NCBI GenBank assembly: GCA_963575745.1
Contig: CAUYUJ010016060.1
Location: 191,389 to 255,388 of the forward strand
Direction: 5' to 3'
DNA: 64,000 bases
Origin: Prorocentrum cordatum
Lineage: Eukaryota; Sar; Dinophyceae; Prorocentrales; Prorocentraceae
Below the pieces are notes generated by a model that worked only from the letters and a program-made list of their open reading frames with translations, ran no database searches and was not told the DNA's origin. The position numbers and the translations under genes are program-made. Positions 50,981-62,269 of this stretch are shown one piece after another (position 1 is the first letter of the stretch; each line of letters opens with the position of its first letter).

Positions 50981-52743
50981 AACACCTCGCATCGGAGCTC
51001 CTGCACAATGTTGGATTTTGAATCTGCCCTTATGTTCCTCCTCCTTGTCCCGCGCTCCTTTGTTCCTGCAAAGAGAAGGCCGCGCTTATCCTCCTCTTCG
51101 TCCTCAGGTTTCCCAATTCGTGCTTGCCTTGGGGCGTTCTCGCTGGTCCCCCTCAGCAGTTGGGTGTCATTGGGTGGGCTCCCGAGCTCCCGCACGGTGG
51201 AGCTGCACCCGCGTGAGAGGTGGCCCCTGCACTGGACAGAATCAGGGGAGAGAACGACGAACGGCCGATGACTATGCGAGTGGAAATTCGCTCTATGCCG
51301 AAGTCGTCCATGCAAAGCACAGACTGCGCTGCACCACAACACGGGTGGCTCTCTGCTCGTTCCTCTTCACCCCTCTTCCTCGTCCCGCCTCCGACGCGGA
51401 GGTTGCAGTGTGAGTCCCCGCCGCAGGCTAGACCGCGGCGAGCAGAAAACCTTGCGTCCCGCGCAATGTAGCGGCCCGCAGGCAGCCGGTTCGGGCCAGC
51501 CATGTTGGCCTTTTTCTCGACCGCGCTTGGGTCGTTTCGGAAGTCCTCGGCTAGCGTCGCTCTCGTTTCATCAAGCGTCTTCGGCTTGTCACTGGCATGC
51601 CGCGATGCGTTCTGGCCCCCTCTCCCCCTCGCTCGTCATCTCTCCCTCCCTCTAGCCTCGCTCTTCCCTCGCTTTTCTGTATTGTAATGGCCTCCGGCCA
51701 GTGCCGCCGATCCGGGGGGCTCCAGATTCGGTGATCTTGGCGGCTCTGTGGCCTCCTCCCTCCTCGATTCTTCCGGTCCTCTTTCTTCTCCCTAATTCTC
51801 GTTATTCTCTGCCTCCTGCTGACCCCTTCGCGTCGCGTGCTCGTTCTCCTCTCTGTCCTCGCCTTCCCCGGCAGAGCCACCCCGGCGCCCCCCCCCCCAA
51901 GCAGAGCTGAAATTCTTGCTTAGGTTCAGAACTGAAGCTCGTCCTGAGGCTCCTCGTAGTTCACACGCTGGATCGGCGGATTTGGTCCTTTCGTGTTCCC
52001 CCCTTTCGCCGGCGCTTAGGTCAGCAAGCTTACAGCCGCATGCCATAAGCAATCAAGCATGTCCAGTTCCCGATGGCTTCGTCGAGAGCAATGGCCTCGG
52101 CTTCGAATGACGAGATGGGGTCCTGCATGAAAGTAAAGGCCACAGCAACATGGAAACGGTTCCTGCCGACCGCGTTTTCCTCCTTTGGAGGCGGCTGGGC
52201 GGTTTGAACTGGCAAGGACCCCACAAAATCTGCCAGGAGGGGGGAGGAAGCCAAATCCGTTCAACTCCGTCCCCGGACTCCCCCTCCAGGGGTCATCGGG
52301 TGCAGCGTCTCGCTCTGGATCCGTTTCTGAAGGTCCTGTTGCCTCAAAACGGGCCACGGGGGCTCAACAAACAAAATATTTCTCGACCCCAGAACCTCGA
52401 GCCTGCCCCCCCCCTGCTCGTCGAAACAAGTGCTGGTCCACCTCAGGCCCCCAGCCGACTCCCACGCCTCCTCCCTCATGCCGTCACGGTTTTTCCCTCC
52501 CTCATTCCTCCCTGCCTCCCTTCTTCCTCCCCCTGCGGCAGGCCGCGCTCAGGACGGCGCTGCCCAGGCTCGAGGGGGGGGGGGCAGAGGGACGCCGCCG
52601 CCGCTGGCGCTGCCGCTGCCTCCCCAGAGGAGGGCTGAGAGCCGGCGTTGCCAGCGGTTGCCTCAGGCTCAGGGTTTCCAACATTTGGAAATCACCCGAG
52701 ACGTACCCAGGCGATTTGTATGAACGCGAGGGGGGTCTGTGTA
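50981..52743. other. Intergenic sequence, no supported gene
   Basis: Pyrimidine-rich in parts (51600-51900). Frames are short, overlapping and without motifs. Confidence 0.4.
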
Positions 52744-53040
52744 TGACGCCCACGAAGGTGGCGACAGTGGCGAATATGCAGCCACCCACGGAGCCTCGAG
52801 GTCTCGGCTCGGTCCGCGTGCATCACCACTCCGCTGCACCTCCCAGGAGCCCACGAAAAAGGGCATCAGTTGCGCAGTCCGCAGCCACTCAGGGAGCACC
52901 CGACGGCGTATAGTGCGATAGCAGGCAGGAGGCAGATGGAGGGGGAAGAGGAGGGGGAGGACGTAGACCACAGTGCTCTGTTCCAAAACGAGAGCCCAAC
53001 ACAGGAGGGTTGGCAAACATCAAGGCGGACGTTTTGTTGC
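52744..53040 (+). repeat. Dispersed repeat related to 37948-38390
   Basis: Contains diverged ~101-bp-type monomers (CTCCCAGGAGCCCACGAAA), then the shared tail ACCACAGTGCTCT...GGAGGGTTGGC. Confidence 0.75.
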
Positions 53041-53890
53041 CGTTTCCTGCATCCGGGATCCTCGCTGGACCTGGGCCTGTGAACAACAACGGCTCGGGAT
53101 GAAAGCCAGGACTTCGGGAGCGGGCCGGGCTTTCCAGGGAGGCCCTCGTGGTCTCCAGAGCGCCCGTCACGAGGGGCTCCAGCGCGAGAAGCCGCGGGGG
53201 CTCCAGCCCAGAGGGTCTGCAGGGGCTCCAGCGCGAGAGGCGGGGGACGCCTTGGTCCAGATCAGCCGCTGTACCACCCGAGGGAGGCTCGAGGCTGGCC
53301 TCGTCTGCGCTGGCCGGGGCCTCCGGAGGCCCCGCGGGGGCCTCTGGCGGTGGCCCGGACGGCGGCTTCCGGGGATGGGCGGCGGTGATGCCCAGGCATC
53401 CGGCGCCGTATGTGTCGCCACGTGGCCCTGCGGAGTCTGGACCGCTTCTCCGCGCGACTTGCTGTTCACCCCGATCCGTTTTTGGACGGCTCCCCAGGGG
53501 CCCGGTAAGGTGCCCCCTCCAGGGTTCGAGCATGGGCGACAGCCCTCTGTCCCGCTCCCTTCGCAGCGAGGGGGGGGGGCTCGTTGGGGAGCGAAGGGGA
53601 GGGGGGAGGCAGGAGGCAGGAGGGAGGCGGCGCGATGTAGACGACGGGTGTTCGTGCGATGGTGGTGCCTCGACGGCCGGGCCTCCCTCCTCCTCCCCCT
53701 CCTCCTCCTCCTCCTCCTCCTCCTCCTCCTCCTCACGTTCCTCCTCCCTCGCGGCCGCCCCGCGATTTTCCACCCGTTCCTGCGCCCCGCGCCCGGCGCG
53801 CCCGACCAGGTACCGGCCCAGCGCGCCTTGCGTCCTCCGGCGCTGCCGAGTAGAAGTTCTTGCGGGCGGCGGGTTCCGAGGTCGAGGGTT
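53041..53890. other. GC-rich sequence with a (CTC)n run
   Basis: CTC run at about 53690-53738. No supported gene; several overlapping high-GC frames. Confidence 0.45.
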
Positions 53891-54085
53891 TCGGGCCGGG
53901 CGAAAGGGGGGGATGGGGAAAGGGGGGGTTACGGAATTTGCTGCATGCAGCTGGTTTCGGCCTCACCGAGGGGCCCATTCCTCGATACATAGCCGCCTCC
54001 GGCGCCGGGAGGCGCCGGGAACATCAGCTACGTGAGCTGATTTTCAACCCCCCCCCTTTGCTATCCCCCCTTTTGCCCGACCCGA
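53891..54085. mobile_element. 194-bp MITE family, copy 2 (195 bp)
   Basis: Same inverted termini as copy 1 at 32720-32913. The flanking pentamer GGGTT (53886-53890 and 54086-54090) is a perfect target duplication. The interior carries two palindromic words, GGCGCCGGGAGGCGCC and CAGCTACGTGAGCTG. Confidence 0.9.
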
Positions 54086-54239
54086 GGGTTGCAGTCGCGC
54101 CCGACACTCAATGGATTCTGGGTCCCCCCGCATGCGCCAGAACCCCGCAGGAACGTGTCAGGTACGGGGTGCTTGCAGCCACACGTCGGTCGGCATCGCA
54201 GCTGGAGTCGGTGTAGTGCCGAGGTGTGGGGGTTTTGAC

Positions 54240-54502
54240 AGGCGAATGACGGTAACATGATTTTCGTGGTGCCATATATGATGTGGAACGTATGTGGTGC
54301 TGGCTATATGTTGCACTTGAAGTTGTGCAACTTGTAGTGTTCAATCTTCGGTGTACACTACGTTGTGTGCGATATATGTTTTGCCATATGCGTTGTGCAA
54401 TATGCCGTGTGCAACCAACGCTGTGCAATCATGATGTGCAGTATATGTGGTGCAACATTTCTTTTTATACATGGCGCAACCCACGCAGTGCAATCTGTTT
54501 GT
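54240..54502 (+). repeat. Degenerate TGTGCAATATG repeat
   Basis: Units such as TGTGCAACC, GTGGTGCAAC and TGCCATATG, in an AT-richer stretch. The same vocabulary appears at 55565-55630 and 55835-55890. Confidence 0.6.
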
Positions 54503-54503
54503 T

Positions 54504-54563
<60 letters not shown>
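54503..54563. repeat. (TA)n microsatellite
   Basis: TA run with one C interruption. Confidence 0.95.
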
Positions 54564-54566
<3 letters not shown>

Positions 54567-54709
54567 GGGGAGCTTCCTTTTAGTTTCCGTTCAAGAAGTT
54601 TTGTCTTTGAGTGTTCCCGGGTCGCCTGGCCAGTGCTGGGGGGAAATTGCTGCGGCAAGAACGAAGGCCATTCGAGGGGCCCGCGCGTCGAGACAGTGGC
54701 AACATGTTC

Positions 54710-55080
54710 GCACGGTTGGACCCGGTTCGCATGAGACCTCGTCGCAAGCTTGCTTTCCGACGCACCAGATTTTACATGGTATGGCCCGCTACGCTTGAAA
54801 CGTCCTCGCGACTCTGGACTCCCAGATGCTACGCGAGAGGTGGTCCGACCCTTGCCTCGTCCGTTTTGCTTGTGACATCGTCGCTACGCTAGGCTTGAAG
54901 ATGCCGCCCGCGAGGTTGTCCGGTCAGTTTGGCCTGAGACGTCCCCGCAATTCTTGGCAAAAAGATGTTGCGTGCGAGGGGGGTCCGCCAGTTTCGCATG
55001 CGACGTCCCCGCAATTCTTGGCAAAGAGATGCCGCGTGTCGCATGAGACGTCCCCGCAATTCCGAGGAACCGTTGAGGAG
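54710..55080 (+). repeat. Degenerate GAGACGTCCCCGCAATTC repeat
   Basis: At least three copies of CGACGTCCCCGCAATTCTTGG with variable spacers between 54920 and 55065; more diverged copies (GAGACCTCGTCGC) precede them. Confidence 0.65.
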
Positions 55081-55564
55081 TGCGAAGCGAATGAGGAGTG
55101 GGAGGGGAAGGAATAGTACGATTACTGAGGACGAGGGGGAGAAAGGATAACGTTCGTATTGTTGTCAGACAAGTACTATTGTTTTCAATGCTCTCGGGAA
55201 CCTTCTCGTCGCCAGGACTGGACGCGGTTCGATCCGGCCTGGTGATGCAGGCTGGTGCTCTACCGACGAAGGGTGTGTCACAGGCCCGTGAGCGCCCAGA
55301 TTGTGGGGATGTGTCGAACGGCCCGTTTGTTTTACGGGGTGGAGGTGTGTTTTGGAACCGTATGTTCCTCGCTGGCCATTTCGGTTGGCTTTGGGTGTTT
55401 TTTTTGTGGGCCCCATCCAGGACTTGCCTTGGCTGGCGGGGGGGGGGCAGTGCATCTGAGCCCGGGCGAATTCAAATTTAGGATGGAGGATGGGGCAGAA
55501 GAGTCATATCTAAATTGCAATACGAAAATGGGGGTGTAGATCCGAATTTATTTTTGTAAGAAAC
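55081..55564. other. Intergenic sequence, no supported gene
   Basis: The segment near 55310 (GTGGGGATGTGTCGAACGG) faintly resembles the units at 46580-47460. Confidence 0.35.
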
Positions 55565-56430
55565 GAGATAGTTGTGGTGCAACCTACGTGGTGCGCAACA
55601 TTTGGTGTGCAATCTCTGTGGTGTGCAATCTATGCGGGCGGCGACGAGGCGGCGACGGGGAAGCGGCCGCGACCACACAGCTGCCAGAGCGGCACACTGG
55701 CCCAAGCGACGGGCTGCGACGAGGCGGCGACGAGGCGGCGACGGCGACAACATAGCCGCCAGCGCGGCACACCAGCCCAATTCCGCAGACCCGAAGTGCG
55801 AACCCCGAAGTGCAAGCACAGCCTGGAAAATATATGTGATGCAACCTGCGTGGTGCAATTCATATTCTGCAAAATATGTTGTGGACCGTGCAAAGCAATG
55901 CAATGCAAAGGGAAGCAAGACAAGACAATGCAAATCAAGTCAATGCAAAGCAATGCACCGCAACGCAGGACAAACAAATGCAACGCACAGCAAGGCAACC
56001 AACTGCAACGCAATATAATGCAAAGCGATGCAAAGCGAAGAAGCGCAGAGCAAAGCAATGCAACTCGCAGCAACGCAATGCGAATCAACGTAAAGCAACG
56101 CAAATCAATACAAAGCAATGCGAAGCAACCCAGAGTAACGCACAGCAGTGCCAAGCAGTGCAAAGCAACGCAAAAGAACGCAACTCAATACAATGCTGCG
56201 CAACGTAAAGCAACTTACGTGGTGCAACCCAACAACGGCGACGAGCGGCGATGGCGGCGCCGTGGAGGCGAGGGCGACAACATAGGCCCAGACGACGGGC
56301 GGCGACGAGGCGGCGACGGGTTGGCGACGGCGGCTACATAGCCGCCAGACGGGCACGCAGGTCCAGACGACGGAGGCGACGAGGCGGCGACGGAGCGGCG
56401 ACGGTGGACGTCGGCTACATAGTCACCGGG
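55565..56430 (+). repeat. Composite array: TGCAAC words, GCGGCGACGAG blocks and (GCAAAGCAAT)n
   Basis: GCGGCGACGAGGC blocks at 55625-55790 and 56230-56425 flank a ~320-bp GCAAAGCAAYGC array (55890-56215). The array yields Asn/Gln/Lys-rich translations in all plus frames. Confidence 0.8.
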
Positions 56431-56869
56431 CCTGCACGCAGGCCCAGTTCCTCAGAGAACAAGTCGTATTCCCTAAGTGTCGTCGTCTTTCAAACGTTGC
56501 TGCTTGCCACAGAACCTCCAAGAGTGACTCGCTGATGGGGTCGTATGGCCGGCTTTTCCGACGCTCTGCTCCACCTCCTCCTCCTCCTCCTCCACTTCTT
56601 CCCGCCTCCCCCCTTTGGCGAGGGCCCTCCGCGCTTGCGATCGTCTGGCTTCGGCTGCAGCTTGACGACGTGGACGCTTCTCGGGGTGTGCCTCCTCCTC
56701 CCTCCTCTCCCCAGTCGTCGTTGAACATGAACTGGTGATGTCAGGGCGCTCTCGCCTCGACGCCGGCTGCACTGTCTTTGAAGCCGATGCTCCCGCTCGA
56801 GCGCGGGCCTGCATCCCAAAGTGCGTTTTGTTGGAGGCCAGATTGCAACGACTAATCCCTGCTCCCGAT
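56431..56869. other. Intergenic sequence
   Basis: Contains a short CTCCTC run near 56570. No gene is supported. Confidence 0.35.
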
Positions 56870-57950
56870 CGATGCGGCCTTGAAATTCTGTCTGAGACGT
56901 TTGGGCCAGAGGGGGCCCAAAACTCAGGAACGGCTCTCTCGCTTTAAGCCTCCTCGCAATGGAGCCAAGTTGGTGGAGGTTTAACTGTGACGAGAATGGC
57001 TTGAGCTTTATTTCTGTCACAATTTATTTTGATACGTTCTGGTTAGAGAGGTTTCGAAACTCAGACAACGCGCTCCCGGTTTAGATTTCAACGCAAGTCT
57101 GTCAAGTTGTTGGAGACCCAACTGCGACGATAACGGCTCCCGCCGTGGTTCCGCCCGACATGTCCTCACAATGTATTCCGACACGCCCTGGCCAGAGAGG
57201 GACCCGAAGCCAGGAACGGCGCTCTCGCTTTAGACTTCAACGCAAGTCAGTCAAGTTGGTGGAAGCCCAACTGCGAGGACAAACGGCTCCCGCTCGACAC
57301 TTCCCGCAATTCACCTCGATACGACTCTGCCAGATGGGGGGGGCAAAACTCAGGAGCGGAGCTCTTGCGCGAGGCATCGTCGCAAATCAGGGAACCTCTT
57401 GGAGGCCCAACTACAACGACAACGGCTCCCGCTCGACATGTCTTCACTTCTTCCGACACGCCCTGGCCGGAGCGTGCCCAGAAGCCAGGAACGGCGGGCG
57501 CCCTCGCTTCAGGATGCTTCGTTATTCAGTTAAGTGTTCGGGAAGCACGGCTCTGACGACAACGCCCCCCCCCCCCCCCTTGACACGCCCTCGAAGTTCA
57601 TTCCGAGACGCCCTGGCCAGAGGGGCCCCCCAAAAACTCAGGAACGGCGCTTTCGCCTTAGGCGTCGTCCTCGCAATGAGCCAAGTTGTTGGAGGTCCAT
57701 CTGCGACGACAGTGGCTTCCGCTCGATTCTCCCCCAGGTCGGATGCACTATCATTCAGAAATGGCGTTTCCGCCCGATATTTTTTCGCAGCTCATTCAAC
57801 TCTGTGATATCCCAACAGAGACAACAATGCTCCGTCTTGATACTCCCTCAGAGTTTACTCAGAGACACCCTGGAAGCTCCAAAACTCGGCGCTCTCTACT
57901 GGGACTTTGTCACACATCACTTAAGTTGGTGAGTTACCTGCGGACGCTTT
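56870..57950 (+). repeat. Degenerate ~130-bp tandem repeat
   Basis: Seven or eight diverged units with the common words AACTCAGGAACGGCGCTCTCG, CAAGTTGGTGGAGG-CCAACTGCGACGA and CGACACGCCCTGGCCAGAG. It is old by divergence. Frames through it are chance. Confidence 0.75.
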
Positions 57951-58388
57951 AGCTCGCATGACGGCCATGTCGGCGCGGTGCGCAAACAGATTGCATTGCT
58001 GAGTGTTCGCCCCAGGAGCAAGTTTGACAAGGACCCTCCTAGAAGGGGGTTGGTTCATAGACGCAGTGGGCAGGCACAAGAGAGAGGGAGAGGCAAACCA
58101 AGGCCGCAACAGTTTTTCAGGTCACATGTTAGCAAGATGGTCGACGACGTTCTCGTCGTCGCCCGCGGACCCGAGCAGGCCGGAGCGATGGGCGCAGGCC
58201 GCGCGCAGGGTGCTCAATCAGCCGGCACAGGCGGCCTCCGCCGCAGCTCTGTCGGCGGCGCTTGGAGGAGGAGGGGTGAGGGAGGGAGAGGTGGTAAGTA
58301 AGTGGGAGGGACGAAGATGGAGATAGGAGGAGGAAGAGGAGGATGAGTAGGATGAGGGAGCCGCGACCGCCCGAGAGGTTGAGGCGCG
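57951..58388. other. Intergenic sequence, no supported gene
   Basis: GC-rich, with a GGAGG-rich end near 58265-58345. No motif was recognised. Confidence 0.35.
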
Positions 58389-58950
58389 TTGAAGGCTAAG
58401 TGCGCCGTGAACACGGCCACGATCGTCTACAGTACATCCTTCTTAATAATAGTTCCACTTCTCACATCTCTTACATCCGTGTTCTTTCTCTCGTACGCGA
58501 CATCCACTTCGGCACGCTGCATGTATTTTGCATACGCAGCAGCAGCATTTACCTGCACGGCAAGCACGGGCACTACGTCAGCAGCCAAGCCAGCCTGGCG
58601 TCGACGAGCACGAGTGCGACGAGCATCAGCACGTACGTCACTACGGGTAGCATCAGCACGCGACCTACTGGACCAGCGCATACAGCACCACCTCGATTCG
58701 GTTCGCCAGCTTCTCCAGGCGCATGGCAACGCACAACAACAACCACCACGACATCCACCTCGAGCTTCCACAATGGCAGCCTCATGGGAATCAAACGCGA
58801 GTGGATCAGGAACAACACTTCCGCCGTGGAGATCGACGCCGAGCCGCCCTCGAAGCAGAAGGCCGACGTCGCGACCTGCCACGCCGGCAATTCGGGTAGG
58901 CCTCGAGCGGTGGAGGAACCACATCAACTTGACTTTAACGGGCGAGAGCG
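58389..58950. other. Possible coding stretch, strand undecided
   Basis: Open frames exist on both strands (58389-58961 plus, 58427-58927 minus). The plus frame starting at 58389 has an N-terminal hydrophobic segment; another plus frame is Ser/Thr-rich. None shows a domain and the frames end in or near the foldback element. Confidence 0.25.
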
Positions 58951-59094
58951 GTATAAAATAAACTTTTTCGCTGTCGGGGGCGCCTGTCCTAGCGCGGCTG
59001 GAAAGTTTATACCTTTACGGTGGCACCGTAGGGGTATAAACTCTCCAGCCGCCCAGGGACAGGCGCCCCCGACAGCAAAAAGTTTATTTTATAC
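58951..59094. mobile_element. 144-bp foldback element
   Basis: A nearly perfect palindrome over its whole length. The first ~40 bp (GTATAAAATAAACTTTTT, then GCTGTCGGGGGCGCC) are mirrored at the right end with one extra C on the left. The inner arms (CGGCTGGA-AGTTTATACC) match with a few changes, and the centre TACGGTGGCACCGTA is also symmetric. The outer TATA bases would allow a TA target, but this is not proven. It should extrude as a long hairpin. Confidence 0.85.
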
Positions 59095-59619
59095 TGTTCT
59101 TCGCTCGCTGATGACTGACCGGTCGGCCCAGGACCACCCCGACCCCCGGTGGAACCAGGCTTACAGTGACAAGGGCAGCGACGTCAGCGGAAGGGGGAAG
59201 CACCACCAGGGGCAAAGGAGCCAGACGGCAATCCCTCGAGCTGAGCTCCACGGGTCGCCTGGCATTCTTCTGGTCAATCCCCCAGGGCCGACCAGCCCAG
59301 GGGGGTGGGGGGGGGGAGGGCGGCGATCGGGGAGCTCGCCCGCCATCAGGAAGCAGGTAGCAGGAGGAGGGAGGAAGGGGGAATGCAGGGAGGAGGAGGA
59401 GGAGGAGGAGGAGGAGGAGGAGGAGGAGGAGGAGTTTAAACCCGCGTGCTCTCGCCCGTGAGTGGGTGCCCCTGGTCTCGGCACCCCGCGCAGGCGACGC
59501 GCCCGAGGCGGGGTGGGCCAGCGGCCTCATCACACGGCTATTTGCTGCCGCCTCACTGCTGACTCCTTGAGTCTCCCTTCGAGCGGCGGCAGACTGACAA
59601 AAATGCTGCCGCCTCGCGC
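59095..59619. other. Intergenic sequence with a GGA run
   Basis: GGA repeat at 59393-59436. No gene is supported. Confidence 0.45.
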
Positions 59620-60369
59620 TCAGAGCCCGAGGAGCAGCCTGATGGACGGCTGCTGCCGCTCCTCGGCTCTGCGCTGGTCCTGGGACCGCGCTGGGCTGTG
59701 GCCTAACCCCTCGCCACGCTGGGGTTCTCTGCGGCCTACCCCCTCGCCGCGCAGGGGTCCTGAGTGGCCTAACCCCTTGCCACGCTGGGGCACGCTGCGG
59801 TCTGGCCCCTCACCGCGCTGGGGCCCTCCGGGGCCTGACCCCTCGCCACGCGGGGGCCTGCTGCGGTCTAACCCCTCACCGCGCTGGGGTCTGCCGTGGC
59901 CTAACCCCTCGCCAGGCTGGGGGTCGGTGCGGTCTAACCCCTCACCGCGCTGGGGGCCCTTGTGGCCTAACCCCTCGCCACGCTGGGGTCCTCTGCGGCC
60001 TGGCTCCTCCTCGCTGGCTGCCAGGCAGAGCTCGGAGTACATGTAGCAAGGCGGCGATCCCTTGGTGCACTGCAGGAGCCACACCATCTCGCCGCCGACG
60101 ACGTAGCTATCGTCGAACTCATACTCTTCGCCTTCTGGGCCCAAGCCAAGCGCGCTGCCGTCCTCGTCGACGGAGATCTCGGCCAAGCACACGAATCCGA
60201 CGTGGAAGTGGCAGTCAGGGGCCGACCTCCCAGGAGCGGAAGACACGCGCCAGGCTCGATTCTCAATCGCGGCGAGGGCGACTAGGCCGCGGGCCAGCAC
60301 GAGGATGAGAACTGCCACACATGTGAGTCTGGACGTCCCTGCGTCCGCTACTTGCTGCTGCTCCTGCAT
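59620..60369 (-). CDS. Hypothetical single-span membrane protein with 11-residue repeats
   Basis: 249 codons from the ATG at 60367-60369; the frame is open upstream to a TAG near 60509 and an upstream exon is possible. A hydrophobic segment at residues ~15-34 (CVAVLILVLARGLVALAA) is a signal anchor or signal peptide. Next comes a compact domain with several cysteines (FHVGFVCLAEISVDEDG, GGEMVWLLQCTKGSPPC, MYSELCL), which looks like a real folded exported domain. The C-terminal third is nine tandem 11-residue repeats of the type GPQRGEGLGHK / GPQRGEGLDRT. I do not recognise the family. The even codon pattern and the sharp domain/repeat boundary favour a real gene. Confidence 0.5.
   Translation of the reverse strand: MQEQQQVADAGTSRLTCVAVLILVLARGLVALAAIENRAWRVSSAPGRSAPDCHFHVGFVCLAEISVDEDGSALGLGPEGEEYEFDDSYVVGGEMVWLLQCTKGSPPCYMYSELCLAASEEEPGRRGPQRGEGLGHKGPQRGEGLDRTDPQPGEGLGHGRPQRGEGLDRSRPPRGEGSGPGGPQRGEGPDRSVPQRGKGLGHSGPLRGEGVGRREPQRGEGLGHSPARSQDQRRAEERQQPSIRLLLGL
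59697..60003 (-). repeat. 33-bp minisatellite inside the membrane-protein gene
   Basis: Nine units encoding the 11-residue repeat. The length is a multiple of three throughout, so the frame is kept. Confidence 0.85.
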
Positions 60370-60507
60370 CAGCTCGGGGTTCTGCTGCTTGTTCGCACGC
60401 CTCTGCGTGCGCCGGCTGGGGGTTGTTTGTGCGGCCCCCCACCGCGCCTGGTACTCCTGCACGTCGCTGGTGCTCTGCTTCGTCGCGTAGGTGCACAGGT
60501 GACTGCC

Positions 60508-60606
60508 CTAGGAGGAGGAGGAGAAGGAGGAGGAGGAGGAAGAGAAGGAGGAGGAGGAGGAGGGAAGAGGAGGAGGAGGAGGAGGAAGAGGAGGAAGAGG
60601 AGGAAG
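60508..60606. repeat. GGA-rich tract
   Basis: GGAGGA run just upstream (in the minus sense) of the membrane-protein frame. Confidence 0.85.
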
Positions 60607-60719
60607 GGGGCGTGAGGACGGGGGGAGGGGGCGAGGATGGGGGTGGGGAGCAGGACGATCGGGAGGGATGGAGGAGGACGGGGAGGAGGGTAACGGGGGC
60701 CCTCAGATGGGCGCTTTCG

Positions 60720-61142
60720 CTAAAGAGGGGGAGAATAAGGAGGAGTTACGGAGTTACGGATATTGCGACTGTGTCGGTTACGATTAAGCCTCGCCCGCTC
60801 AGAGGACCTCGGAGAGATTGCGAAGCAATATATACATGGAGCACTCCACCCCCTGACCACGACGAGGGACGCGACGATCAGGAAGCCCCGCACCAGGACA
60901 GAGTAGCCGTTCACCATATTGCGTGTGACGCTCATGTCCCTCCAGCTGCCGATGCCCAGGGGCGGGATGAGATACTTGAAAACAAACTGACCACCAGAAC
61001 GCATCTTGACACCAAGCAAACAGCGAACATACATTCCCACAAAAGACACTAATATCGCCTGGCTTGCCCTGCGGGCCTGGGCCAGGCTCAGCCAGAATGC
61101 AGCCAAGGCCCCTTCGATGCCAGAGAGTATAAATGCGCCCAA
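60720..61142 (-). other. Possible exon of a hypothetical membrane protein
   Basis: The minus frame contains VSFVGMYVRCLLGVKMRSGG, then a conserved-looking LIPPLGIGSWRDMSVTRN, and a hydrophobic VLVRGFLIVASLVVV. There is no ATG at its start and it runs into low-quality sequence at its end, so it is at best an internal exon. It may belong to the same gene as 59620-60369 or 61630-62166. I do not recognise it. Confidence 0.3.
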
Positions 61143-61629
61143 ATTCGCGAAACACCGCTTAGCAGATTGCCCTCAAGATGAAACCCACTCTGCCGCTTCT
61201 GACACATCGATTGAGGCACACGTAACAGGAAAAGCGAACCATACAAAGTGGGGCGCCTTGCTTGCCCAGTGGGCCTGGGCCAGGCTCAGCCAGAATACAG
61301 CGCTGCCAAGACCACGAATACGATGTTGAAGAGACAGACATTCTTGAGGTGGCCCAGCAAAATGCCTGAGCGAAAATTCCAACCGCATACGCAGAGAAAG
61401 TGAACAGCTACTGTTGCTTGCAATTGTCAGGGCTGCTGCCTGAAGGAGACGAAGACGACGCTGCATGTGGCTGCCCAGGCTGCGCCGTCATCCGATTCAA
61501 CGCGGCAGCCGCCTCACACGAGATCGGGATGGCTCCTCTGCTCGGCCGAACTGGAGCGGCTGCAGCAACAGCTCCTCGCCCCTGAGCCAGAAGGAGACCA
61601 TCGGCTACCAATGCTGCTCTCCGCCTCTG

Positions 61630-62166
61630 CTACGCGGCGCCTGCCGCCACGTCGGCAGGGCTCTGCTGTGGAGGATCGTGCGAACCCGCGCCGCTCACCC
61701 TCTCGCGAAAGTCGACAGGAGGCGGTCCAGCCTGCATGTCGGCAGGCGCTGAAACTTGCTGCTGCGGTAGAGAGTCGCCAACTGGGGCTTCGCCCTTCAT
61801 CGCACCACCTGTCGGCACCGCCTCGCTGTCCCCCCCCAGAGCAGCCAATCCCCTCGGGGCCTCTGGTGGGAGAGATAGGGGCGGGGCGGCTGCCGCTGTT
61901 GCAGGCGATGCGCCAGCCAGGTCGCCCTCGGGCGCCGGACCAGTGGGAGGCTCAGGATGGACTCGATCGGCAGGGTCAGCATGATCAGCAACCAGTGCCT
62001 GGCGGAGCGCACTGGCAAGGCGAGTCAAGCCTTGGCCCCTGTGCTGCTCCACCTCCGTGAACGCGTGCAGGAGCCTCATGACCGCCCGTCCGTTCGCGCG
62101 AGCATACTGAGCTCGGCGCTCAGCTGCAGTGCGATTAGGACGACGGCGCCTGGGCTCCCGCTCCAT
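61630..62166 (-). CDS. Hypothetical protein with basic AERRAQ helix, possible retroelement gag fragment
   Basis: 178 codons from the ATG at 62164-62166 to a TAG at 61630-61632. Its N-terminal part (PNRTAAERRAQYARANGR, then AVMRLLHAFTEVEQHRG, LTRLASALRQALV) is a charged amphipathic helix region. I associate it with repetitive gag-like or hypothetical proteins in dinoflagellate gene sets, but I cannot confirm this here. The second half is Pro/Ala-rich without motif. The regular codon pattern supports coding. It may be the first exon of a longer minus-strand gene running toward 61000. Confidence 0.35.
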   Translation of the reverse strand: MEREPRRRRPNRTAAERRAQYARANGRAVMRLLHAFTEVEQHRGQGLTRLASALRQALVADHADPADRVHPEPPTGPAPEGDLAGASPATAAAAPPLSLPPEAPRGLAALGGDSEAVPTGGAMKGEAPVGDSLPQQQVSAPADMQAGPPPVDFRERVSGAGSHDPPQQSPADVAAGAA

Positions 62167-62269
62167 GCCGGATGCGCGAAAGGCGAGGACGTGGTCGGAG
62201 CGGGGAGCTCCTGTGGTGCTGGCTTGGGGTTCGAGCAACACTGGCTCGAGCCAAGCTTGTCACTGGGAG

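Noticed and set aside
58951-59094. Transcription terminator or tRNA-like structure
   Set aside because: The palindrome is far too long and has no cloverleaf arms or T-run. A foldback element is the simpler reading.
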